A stretch of 64,000 bases of DNA, taken from contig CP018627.1 in NCBI GenBank assembly GCA_002021875.1, forward strand, positions 5,828,001 to 5,892,000, given 5' to 3'. The notes under the pieces were generated by a model that saw nothing but the letters and a program-made list of their open reading frames with translations, searched no databases and was not told the DNA's origin. This stretch comes from Streptomyces hygroscopicus (GTDB lineage Bacteria > Actinomycetota > Actinomycetes > Streptomycetales > Streptomycetaceae). This document shows positions 1-7,244 of the stretch, piece after piece. The stretch's first letter is position 1. Every line of letters begins with the position of its first letter. Position numbers and translations under genes: made by a program.

Positions 1-408
1 CGCGCAGCCGCGGCGGTACGCCTGCTCGACAAGGCGCGGAAGGCCCGGTTCCGTACCGTCCGGCGTCGCGACGACCAGCAGGTCGAGCGGGCCCGCCCAG
101 CCGGGCAGCGTCCAGCGCAGGGCGCCCGGCGCGGGGGCCACGCCGGTGGGCGCGATCAGGCTGACCGGGCAGTTGCCCCCGCTGAGCGCGCCGAGGAGGT
201 CGGCGGTGCAGGTTCCGGCCGCCCCTGGGCCCGCGACCATGACGGCGCGCGGCCGCCCGTCCGGCTTGAGATCACCGATCCCCGCCTCGGTGGCATGCCG
301 GGCGGCGGTGCGGATGCGGGCGCCGGATTCGGCTGCTCCGCGGAGCAGCCCGCAGCTATCGGCGCGGGCTAGGGCCTCTGGGGCGTCGAGGAGGGATTCG
401 TCGAGCAT
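1..408 (-). CDS. SIS-domain protein (phosphosugar isomerase-like), 3' part cut by window edge
   Basis: The frame reads without a stop from ATG at 408 to the window edge (136 codons), so this is the N-terminal part. A GGAGG box lies 9 nt before the ATG. The segment AVMVAGPGAAGT followed by a Rossmann-like strand pattern (LDLLVVATPDG) fits a sugar-isomerase (SIS) fold, as in the bifunctional phosphoglucose/phosphomannose isomerase-like proteins found beside manB in actinobacteria. It is the third gene of a minus-strand run manB - Trm112-like - this gene, which suggests a role in mannose/glucose phosphate metabolism. The catalytic part is outside the window, so activity cannot be judged; many actinobacterial members may be regulatory. 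Confidence 0.75.
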   Translation of the reverse strand, partial: MLDESLLDAPEALARADSCGLLRGAAESGARIRTAARHATEAGIGDLKPDGRPRAVMVAGPGAAGTCTADLLGALSGGNCPVSLIAPTGVAPAPGALRWTLPGWAGPLDLLVVATPDGTEPGLPRLVEQAYRRGCA

Positions 409-486
409 CGTGCTTCGGCCTCCGATCGCCGTGGCGGGCGGTACGCGCGGGACCGCGCGGGGCTGGGGCTCCGGCGGGCCGCCGGG

Positions 487-669
487 TCAGGCCGGGCGGC
501 GGGCCTCGTCGACGAGCAGCACGGGGATGCCGTCCCGGACGGGGTACGCGAGACCGCACCCCTCGCCCGTGCACACCAGCTCGGGGGTCTCCGGGGACTG
601 CTCCTCGCGCAGCGGGGCGTGGCACGCCGGGCAGGCGAGGATGTCCAGAAGACCGGCTTCGAGCGGCAT
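487..669 (-). CDS. Trm112 family small zinc-ribbon-like protein
   Basis: This 60-residue protein has the four-cysteine pattern of Trm112/UPF0434 proteins: Cys13 and Cys16 in LACPACHAPL, and Cys33 and Cys38 in LVCTGEGCGLAYPV, followed by RDGIPVLL. In eukaryotes and archaea Trm112 activates methyltransferases; in actinobacteria it is a conserved small protein without proven function that commonly sits between manB and the SIS gene, as here. An AAGGGA ribosome site precedes the ATG. It lies 78 nt upstream of the SIS gene in the same direction and downstream of a strong hairpin that follows manB. Confidence 0.85.
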   Translation of the reverse strand: MPLEAGLLDILACPACHAPLREEQSPETPELVCTGEGCGLAYPVRDGIPVLLVDEARRPA

Positions 670-758
670 GGGGCGTCCCTTCGGGTATGGGTCCAGCCGG
701 ACATCGGCCCGGCGTGGTCAGCGTACCGCCGGGCGGGGGCGCGGCGCGGCCGGTGGGC

Positions 759-792
759 ACCGGAGCCCGGGGGCTCGCCCCCGGGCTCCGGT
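759..792 (-). terminator. Hairpin between manB and the Trm112-like gene
   Basis: A perfect 16-bp inverted repeat with a 2-nt centre (arms 759-774 and 777-792) lies 80 nt past the manB stop. There is no T-run, as is common in Streptomyces. It may terminate or attenuate transcription between manB and the downstream genes. Confidence 0.6.
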
Positions 793-871
793 AACGCCGT
801 GCGCCCCGCGTGCGGTGTCCGCCGTAAGGACGCGGACGGCCGCGGGGTCCGCGCGCGGACGGCCGTAAGGC

Positions 872-2230
872 TTACGCGCGGACGATGGAGAGGACCTCGT
901 CGCGGACCCCGGCCACCCGCTCCGCGTCCCGCGCCTCCACGTTCAGCCGCAGCAGCGGCTCGGTGTTGGAGGGGCGGAGGTTGAACCACCAGTCGGCGGC
1001 GGTGACCGTAAGGCCGTCGAGTTCATCGAGCTCGACGCCTTCGCGGTCCTCGTACGCCGCCCTGACCGCCTCCATGCGCCCGGTCTGGTCGTCGACGGTG
1101 CTGTTGATCTCCCCGGAGGCCGCGTACCGGTCGTACTGCGCGACCAGCTCCGACAGCGGGCCCTTCTGGCCGCCGAGCGCGGCCAGGACGTGCAGGGCGG
1201 CCAGCATGCCGGTGTCGGCGTTCCAGAAGTCGCGGAAGTAGTAGTGCGCGGAGTGCTCACCGCCGAAGATCGCGCCGGTGCGGGCCATCTCGGCCTTGAT
1301 GAAGGAGTGGCCCACGCGGGTGCGGACGGGGGCGCCGCCGTTCTCCTTGACGACCTCCGGGACCGACCACGAGGTGATGCAGTTGTGGATGACCGTCCCG
1401 CCCGGGTGCTTGCCCAGCTCGCGGGCGGCGACCAGGGCGGTGATGGCGGAGGGGGACACCGGCTCGCCGCTCCCGTCCACGACGAAGCAGCGGTCGGCGT
1501 CGCCGTCGAAGGCGAGCCCGAGGTCGGCGCCGGTCTCCAGGACCCGGGCCTGCAGATCGACGATGTTCTTGGGGTCGAGCGGGTTGGCCTCGTGGTTGGG
1601 GAAGGTGCCGTCCAGCTCGAAGTAGAGGGCGTCGAGCTCGAGCGGGAGCCCCTCGAAGACGGTCGGGACGGTGTGGCCGCCCATGCCGTTGCCCGCGTCC
1701 ACGACGACCTTCAGCGGCCGGATGGCGGTCAGGTCCACCAGCGAGCGCAGATGGGCGGCGTAGTCGGCGAGGACGTCCCGCTGGGTGATGGTGCCGGCCT
1801 CGGCGGCGGGCGCGGGCGCGCCACTGTCGGCCCATTCCTCGACCAGGGCGCGGATGTCGGCGAGCCCGCTGTCCTGGCCGATGGGGGCGGCGCCCGCGCG
1901 GCACATCTTGATGCCGTTGTACTGCGCGGGGTTGTGGCTGGCGGTGAACATCGCGCCGGGCAGGCCGAGATGTCCGCTCGCGAAGTAGAGCTGATCGGTC
2001 GAGCACAGCCCGATCTCGGTCACGTCCACCCCGAGCGAGGCGGCGCCACGCGCGAAGGCCCGCGCCAGACCGGGCGAGGAGGGGCGCATGTCATGGCCGA
2101 CGACGATCGCGTCCGCGCCGGTCACCCGGGCGAAGGCGGCGCCGAAGAGTTCCGAGAGCGACTCGTCCCACTGGTCCGGGACCACACCGCGCACGTCGTA
2201 CGCCTTCACGATCTGCGACAAGTCGGGCAC
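872..2230 (-). CDS. manB: Phosphomannomutase / phosphoglucomutase
   Basis: This 452-residue alpha-D-phosphohexomutase interconverts mannose-6-phosphate and mannose-1-phosphate for GDP-mannose and glycan synthesis in the cytoplasm. The catalytic serine loop TASHNPAQYNGIK (about residue 100), the magnesium loop DGDADR (about 240) and the sugar-binding GEHSAHYYF loop (about 325) are all intact, and length is normal. The chosen GTG at 2230 has AAGGGG 6 nt upstream; a TTG at 2236 is also possible but has a poorer site. It leads a minus-strand group with Trm112-like and SIS proteins and fits with the sugar-nucleotide genes at 18 and 33 kb. Confidence 0.93.
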   Translation of the reverse strand: MPDLSQIVKAYDVRGVVPDQWDESLSELFGAAFARVTGADAIVVGHDMRPSSPGLARAFARGAASLGVDVTEIGLCSTDQLYFASGHLGLPGAMFTASHNPAQYNGIKMCRAGAAPIGQDSGLADIRALVEEWADSGAPAPAAEAGTITQRDVLADYAAHLRSLVDLTAIRPLKVVVDAGNGMGGHTVPTVFEGLPLELDALYFELDGTFPNHEANPLDPKNIVDLQARVLETGADLGLAFDGDADRCFVVDGSGEPVSPSAITALVAARELGKHPGGTVIHNCITSWSVPEVVKENGGAPVRTRVGHSFIKAEMARTGAIFGGEHSAHYYFRDFWNADTGMLAALHVLAALGGQKGPLSELVAQYDRYAASGEINSTVDDQTGRMEAVRAAYEDREGVELDELDGLTVTAADWWFNLRPSNTEPLLRLNVEARDAERVAGVRDEVLSIVRA

Positions 2231-2350
2231 AGCCAACCCCTTCTGGAGGTCCTGGTGAAGATGTATCTGCGGACGCCTCTGGGGACGTCCCTACGGACCT
2301 CAAAACCTACCCGCAGGACCTGGGCCGGAACTGTGAGCCCCGTCGCGCGG

Positions 2351-2430
2351 CGTGCTGCCGGGCCTCCCGGGCCGGGTCACGACAGCATGGCGTACTGCCG
2401 GGCGTCCCCGGGCGGGTCACGGCAGCATCC
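2351..2430. repeat. Tandem 40-bp duplication covering the permease stop codon
   Basis: Units 2351-2390 and 2391-2430 align without gaps and differ at a few bases. The second unit contains the last codons and stop (Met-Leu-Pro-stop) of the permease gene at 2417; the first is an out-of-gene copy of the same 3' end. Confidence 0.8.
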
Positions 2431-4033
2431 AGCTCAGCAGGAACGACGACTGCGCGACGACGATGAGGCACATCACCAGCAGCAGCGCGAGGCTCCACGG
2501 CAGCACCTTACGGAGCAGATCCCCCTCGCGCCCCTTCAGCCCGACCGCCGCGCAGGCGATGGTGAGGTTCTGCGGGGAGATCATCTTGCCGAGCACCCCG
2601 CCCGAGCTGTTGGCCGCGGCCAGCAGATCCGGGGAGAGCCCGGACTCATGGGCGGCGGTCACCTGGAGGGCACCGAAGAGGGCGTTCGCGGAGGTGTCCG
2701 AGCCGGAGACGGCGACGCCGAACCAGCCGAGCACCGGAGAGAGGAAGGCCAGCCCGGCCCCGGCGGCCGCGACGAAGTGCCCGATGCTGGCGGCCTGCCC
2801 GGAGAGATTCATGACATAGGCGAGCGCGAGCACCGAAGTGACCGTAAGGATCGCATGACGCAGTTCGTGCACCGTCGCTGTCCACTCCCGCGCGGCGTCA
2901 CGGGCGGTCACCCCCAGCACAGCGACGGTGGCCACCCCGGCCACCAGCACCAGGGTCCCGCCGGTGGCGATCAGCGGCAGCGAGAAGACATTGGCGCCGA
3001 CCGGCTTGCCGTCGGGCGCCGCGACGTCCAGGAAGGGCCAGTCGAAGGTGCGGGTGGCCTTGGCCAGGAGATCCTTGACCGGGCCGATCTGGGCTATGGA
3101 GAAGATCGCCACGATGAGCGCGTACGGGGCGTAGGCGCGCAGCACCTCGGGGCGCGGGTCCTCGCGGTCCAGATCGTCGCTGCGTACGCCGGTGAGCACG
3201 GCGGCGCGCACCGGCTCCTCGGCCGGGCGCCGGGCGGCGGGCATGGCCACCAGCACGGCCGCGCCGACCAGCGCCGCCGCGATGTCGGCGAGCTGGACGG
3301 AGAGGTAGTTGGAGACGGTGAACTGGGCGACGGCGAAGGCGACCCCGCAGGCGAGCGCGGGCGCCCAGGTCTCGCGCAGTCCGCGCCGGCCGTCCACGAG
3401 CGCGACCAGCAGCAGCGGGACGACGAGGGCGAGCAGCGGGGTCTGCCGCCCCACGACGGAGGCGACGGAGTCCAGCGGCAGCCCGGTGACCTGAGCCAGC
3501 GTCACCACGGGGGTGGCCATGGCGCCGAAGGCGACCGGCGCGGTGTTGGCGACGAGCGCGACCACGGCGGCGCGCACCGGGTCGAAGCCGAGCGCCACGA
3601 GCATGACCGAGCAGATCGCCACGGGTGCGCCGAACCCGGCGAGCGCCTCCAGGAGCGCACCGAAGCAGAAGGCGATGACGAGTGCCTGGACGCGGGGGTC
3701 GTCCGAGAGCCGGCCGAAGGAGCGGCGCAGCACGTCGAAGTGGTCGGTGCGGACGGTCATCCGGTACACCCACAGGGCGTTGACGACGATCCACAAGATG
3801 GGGAAGAGACCGAAGAGCGCCCCCTGGACGGCGCTGGAGAGAGCCTGGCCGACGGGCATTCCGTACGGGAGGCAGGCGACGAGCGCGGCGACGACGAGCC
3901 CTATGGGGCCCGCGTAGTGGGCGCGCATCCGCACCCCGCCGAGCAGGACGAGGACGGTGACGAGGGGAAGGGCGGCGACGAGGGCGGACAGGGAGAGTGA
4001 ATCGGCGACGGGGTCCAACTGCTGCACGAACAC
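2417..4033 (-). CDS. L-lactate permease family transporter
   Basis: This 538-residue hydrophobic protein with roughly 13 membrane segments matches the LctP/LldP lactate permease family (PF02652), which takes up lactate or glycolate with protons. Recognisable segments include FGALLEALAGFGAPVAI (about residue 105) and a C-terminal SGSDTSANALFG followed by ANSSGGVLGKMISPQN (about 440-490), which are family hallmarks. The GTG start at 4033 has GGGAGG 5 nt upstream. No lactate dehydrogenase is adjacent, so the substrate is assigned by family only. Its 3' end is duplicated in tandem just downstream. Confidence 0.88.
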   Translation of the reverse strand: MFVQQLDPVADSLSLSALVAALPLVTVLVLLGGVRMRAHYAGPIGLVVAALVACLPYGMPVGQALSSAVQGALFGLFPILWIVVNALWVYRMTVRTDHFDVLRRSFGRLSDDPRVQALVIAFCFGALLEALAGFGAPVAICSVMLVALGFDPVRAAVVALVANTAPVAFGAMATPVVTLAQVTGLPLDSVASVVGRQTPLLALVVPLLLVALVDGRRGLRETWAPALACGVAFAVAQFTVSNYLSVQLADIAAALVGAAVLVAMPAARRPAEEPVRAAVLTGVRSDDLDREDPRPEVLRAYAPYALIVAIFSIAQIGPVKDLLAKATRTFDWPFLDVAAPDGKPVGANVFSLPLIATGGTLVLVAGVATVAVLGVTARDAAREWTATVHELRHAILTVTSVLALAYVMNLSGQAASIGHFVAAAGAGLAFLSPVLGWFGVAVSGSDTSANALFGALQVTAAHESGLSPDLLAAANSSGGVLGKMISPQNLTIACAAVGLKGREGDLLRKVLPWSLALLLVMCLIVVAQSSFLLSWMLP

Positions 4034-4265
4034 ACGGGCCTCCCGGCATGGGCCATCCCTGGAAGGTCACATCCGTAATGCGGAAACGGAGGACCCTGGC
4101 GTGCAGGCATGGTCGTGTCCGCGCCAAGTCACAGTCAATGCTCCGTCAGCAAGTGATCCCAACAAGGGGCCGGAGAGGACCGCGAGACGTTCGCGAGAAG
4201 ATCGCGGGGAAAGATCGCGGGGAAAGTGCGGGAAGGCCGCGGGGGAAAGTGCGGCTAGCGGCCGA
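4034..4265. other. Intergenic gap upstream of the permease
   Basis: 232 nt between the DUF3499 gene and the permease. It contains a short direct repeat (GATCGCGGGGAAA twice, about 4200-4226) and the permease ribosome site. No gene is seen. Confidence 0.5.
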
Positions 4266-4721
4266 TCAGGGCTCGGGCGACCGCAGGACCCGCAGATGGC
4301 CACGGCGCGCGACCTCACGCGGGTCGCCCTCCCGGCCGCCGTGTCCGCTCCCGGCCCCGGAGCCTCCCGAACCGGACGCCGCCCCCGCCGCGCGCTCATG
4401 CGGGCGGGCGGCCTCGCGGACCGCGTTGGCCAGCGCCTCCAGATCGTCACCGCTGGGCCGGGTCGGGCCGGTGTCGACGGCGAGCCGGACGACCTCCCAG
4501 CCACGCGGGGCGGTCAGCCGCTCGGAGTGCTCCGAGCACAGGTCGTAGCAGTGGGGCTCGGCGTAGGTGGCGAGCGGCCCGAGAACGGCGGTCGAGTCCG
4601 CATAGACGTACGTCAGCGTCGCGACGGCGGGGCGGCCGCAGGCGGTGCGCGAACAGCGACGTACAGGGCTCACGACGTTGGACGGTACCGCACTCTTGAG
4701 CGGGCCGCGACGACTCTCCAC
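4266..4721 (-). CDS. DUF3499 family protein (cysteine-rich, zinc-ribbon-like)
   Basis: This 151-residue soluble protein has an N-terminal cysteine cluster (RRCSRTACGRPAVATLTYVY, then EPHCYDLCSEHSERL) typical of the actinobacterial DUF3499 family, followed by a conserved GWEVVRL segment and a low-complexity Gly/Ser tail. The function is unknown; the cysteines could bind zinc. The GTG at 4721 is chosen because GGAGTGAG lies just upstream; a longer frame exists but has no ribosome site. It is divergent from the zincin-like gene, a pairing I recall in other Streptomyces. Confidence 0.85.
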   Translation of the reverse strand: MESRRGPLKSAVPSNVVSPVRRCSRTACGRPAVATLTYVYADSTAVLGPLATYAEPHCYDLCSEHSERLTAPRGWEVVRLAVDTGPTRPSGDDLEALANAVREAARPHERAAGAASGSGGSGAGSGHGGREGDPREVARRGHLRVLRSPEP

Positions 4722-4991
4722 CAGCTCACTCCGCCGTGTCGTCCTGGTTCGCCCCGTGCACCCGAAACGTGAACTTACCGGTTGACCAGCATGGACTTCC
4801 GGCGCGACAAAAACCGCCGACAACGAATCCGGTCAGCACTCGAACCGAGAGAGATCATCCTGGGCCAGGGAAGCGACGCAAGAGACGTCCGTTTTTGGAC
4901 CCAAGCATGGCTGGAATGCTCATTTGGCGACATCCGGCACGGCTGTCCGGTAAGCGCATGGGGGGTGGGCAGGCGACGGCTACCCTCGTGA

Positions 4992-5483
4992 GTGATGACC
5001 AGGCCCGTACATCCCCAACAGTCCGAGCCGCGCCCTCGCCGTCGCGACCGCCACGGACGAGGTATGCGCGGCCCTATCGCGCCGCCCCAGGTGCCGCTCT
5101 CGGTCAGTCGTGCGGAGTCCTTCGTCGATCTGGTGCAGGACTCGGCGGAGCGGCTGGAGAGACGCTGGCCACAGCTTTCCGGAGTCGACTTCACGGTGCT
5201 GGAGGTGCCCACGTCGGGACTCGGCGGCCCGGGGCCGGGCGAGGGCCCGGACGGGCACGGCGGACCGGACGGCTGGGACGGCGAGTCCGTGCCGCTCGGG
5301 CGCTTCATCGCGGCTCGCGGGGACGCGCCGGACCGGATCGTGATCTACCGCCGCCCGGTCGAGATCCGGGCGAAGAACCGGGACGAGCGGGCGCTGCTGG
5401 TGCACGAGGTCGTGGTCGAGCAGGTGGCGGAGCTGCTGGGGCTGGCTCCGGAGTCCGTGGACCCGCGGTACGGGCAGGACTAG
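4992..5483 (+). CDS. Metallopeptidase-family (zincin-like, PF06262 type) protein with degenerate active site
   Basis: This protein of about 163 residues matches the small actinobacterial zincin-like family: ESFVDLVQDSAERLERRWP, then a PDRIVIYRRPVEIRAKNRDE strand region, then the position of the usual HExxH helix. Here that helix reads HEVVVEQVAELLG, so the first His and Glu remain but the second zinc-ligand His is replaced by Val. It may be a non-catalytic family member. GTG at 4992 and ATG at 4995 are adjacent candidate starts. It is divergent from the DUF3499 gene with a 270-nt shared promoter region. Confidence 0.75.
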   Translation: MMTRPVHPQQSEPRPRRRDRHGRGMRGPIAPPQVPLSVSRAESFVDLVQDSAERLERRWPQLSGVDFTVLEVPTSGLGGPGPGEGPDGHGGPDGWDGESVPLGRFIAARGDAPDRIVIYRRPVEIRAKNRDERALLVHEVVVEQVAELLGLAPESVDPRYGQD

Positions 5484-5571
5484 CGGGCGGCGGCGCCCCA
5501 AGGCGCGAGGCGCTCCGAGGCACGCGACGCCCAGAGACGCGACGCGCCCCGAGGGACGAGACGCCCAGAGA

Positions 5572-5597
5572 CGCGGTCCGCCCCGGGGCGGACCGCG
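5572..5597. terminator. Perfect palindrome between convergent genes
   Basis: Arms 5572-5584 and 5585-5597 are perfectly complementary (13 bp each) and lie between two genes whose 3' ends face each other, as expected for a shared bidirectional terminator. The surrounding 200 nt is low-complexity with two copies of ACGCCCAGAGACGCG. Confidence 0.55.
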
Positions 5598-5684
5598 AAC
5601 CTCCGTGGCACGCCCCGGCACGGGCCGCAGGACCCCAGGCCCCCAGGCCCCGGGAGCCGGCCCTAGACGTCCCCAGGCGCGGCC

Positions 5685-7244
5685 CTAGTCGTCGTTGAGC
5701 AGGGACAGGTCCTGGCCCGCCTCGGGCACCGCGACCATGCCCCGGTCGTCCGGCAGCGGCTGGATCGTGAACATCGGGACCCCGTCCTGCGGCAGCGCCA
5801 GCATCCGCGAGGCGTGCACCGGGCCGCCGGAGAGCCGCTCGACCGTCACCGCGTACGGGCCCTTGCCCGAGGCCGGGCGCGGTGGCTCCAGGGCCTGGGT
5901 GGTGCCGCCCTTGACCTCGTAGGTCTTGCTGACCGGGCTGCCGCCGCCGGCGCCCGCCGAAGCGGTGATCCGCACCTTGGCGGTCGCTCCCGGCGCCACC
6001 AGGGAGAGCGTCGAGCCCTTGGTGCGGTTGTCGGCCGCGGTGGCGCTGCGCTCGATCGCGCCGGTCGCCGGGATGAACGCCGTCTCCTGGTCGCTCCCCT
6101 TGCCCCGGGTCACCTGGAGCCCGGCCACCACCGGTGTGGCCGGGCCGTCGCCGCCCTCGGGGGTGAGCAGCAGCGAGCCGGGCTCGCCCTTGGTCACGTC
6201 GCCGAGGTCGATCGCGGTCGTCATCCCGCTCTTGACGTGCAGCGACTCATGTCCGGCGGGGGTGATCGAGTTGTTCGGCCCGGCCAGCCGCACCTTGAGG
6301 TCCGCGTCGTCGGCCCCGGGCGCGAAGACGACCAGGCGCGCCGAGGTGGCGTCCTTGGGGAGGCCGGGAATCGCCACGCTCGTCGAGGGCACGGCGGAGG
6401 CGGGAAGCCAGTCGCTCCCCGCCTTCTGGTCCACGGCCTGTACGGCCGCGCCGATCCGGCCGGTGCGGGCCGTCACGCGGAGCGAGGCGCTGGCCGCCCG
6501 CTGGTCGGTGAGGGTCGAGAGCAGGACCGGGACCGTGGAGCGCGGCGGGACCGTGATCGACTCGTCGGTCGAGGGCTTCAGCCGGCCGCTCGGTCCGTAG
6601 AGCTTCAGATCCACCTCGGCGGCGGCGTCGTCCGGGTTCGTCAGATGGACGAAGTCCTGGCGGTTCCGGTCGGTGCTGACACCGGGGAACCAGAAGTCCG
6701 TGTCGGGCGCCGTGCACGCGGTGCCCAGGATGCCGCGTCCGCTGCCCGCGTCGATCGTGGTGGTCTGCTGGACGGTCCAGCCGGGCGCGAAGCGGCCGTC
6801 GGCGGTGCCGATGAGCGCGGGGGCGCCCTCGCTGTCCTGGTCGGTGGTGACGGGCTTGCCGGGCTCATTCAGGGGCAGTATGGGCTTGTCGCCGCCCGGG
6901 GACGGCTGGCCGCCCTTCTTGCCGTCCTTGCCGCCCTTACCGCCGTCGTCGCCGCCGGGATCCGCCACGTCGTCAGCGGGGTTCTGGGCGGGCAGCAGTT
7001 CGGCGGTGCCGTCCTTGGCGTCCACGCCGTCCCGCTTGGGCGTGTACGCGGTGTAGGTGGTGCTGCTCACATCCGAGGAGGAGGGCGTCGGGCACAGCAG
7101 CGTCGAGCGCTGCACCGGCAGCCGGGTGGCGGCCTTCGCGACGGAGTCCGCGTCATCGGAGGAGCCCCCGGTGAGGGCCGCGACGCCGGTGACGGCGGCC
7201 AGCGCCGTGGCGGCGCCGATCAGGGACAGGGTGGTGCGGTTCAT
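5685..7244 (-). CDS. Secreted/anchored DUF5719 family protein
   Basis: This 519-residue protein has an N-terminal membrane segment or signal (LSLIGAATALAAVTGVAALTGG), a polar Gly/Asp/Lys linker at about residues 85-130, then a long beta-rich extracellular region. Its segments TDFWFPGVSTDRNRQDFVHL, VDLKLYGPSGRLKPSTDESI and TVPPRSTVPVLLSTL fit the DUF5719 family. Function is unknown. It starts within the last codons of the upstream glycosyltransferase (4-nt ATGA overlap), so the two are translationally coupled and probably act together at the envelope. Confidence 0.82.
   Translation of the reverse strand: MNRTTLSLIGAATALAAVTGVAALTGGSSDDADSVAKAATRLPVQRSTLLCPTPSSSDVSSTTYTAYTPKRDGVDAKDGTAELLPAQNPADDVADPGGDDGGKGGKDGKKGGQPSPGGDKPILPLNEPGKPVTTDQDSEGAPALIGTADGRFAPGWTVQQTTTIDAGSGRGILGTACTAPDTDFWFPGVSTDRNRQDFVHLTNPDDAAAEVDLKLYGPSGRLKPSTDESITVPPRSTVPVLLSTLTDQRAASASLRVTARTGRIGAAVQAVDQKAGSDWLPASAVPSTSVAIPGLPKDATSARLVVFAPGADDADLKVRLAGPNNSITPAGHESLHVKSGMTTAIDLGDVTKGEPGSLLLTPEGGDGPATPVVAGLQVTRGKGSDQETAFIPATGAIERSATAADNRTKGSTLSLVAPGATAKVRITASAGAGGGSPVSKTYEVKGGTTQALEPPRPASGKGPYAVTVERLSGGPVHASRMLALPQDGVPMFTIQPLPDDRGMVAVPEAGQDLSLLNDD

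Noticed and set aside
1190..4000. 936-codon open frame on the plus strand
   Set aside because: It lies antisense to manB and the permease gene; its length reflects GC-rich codon bias, and the translation is low-complexity without a domain.
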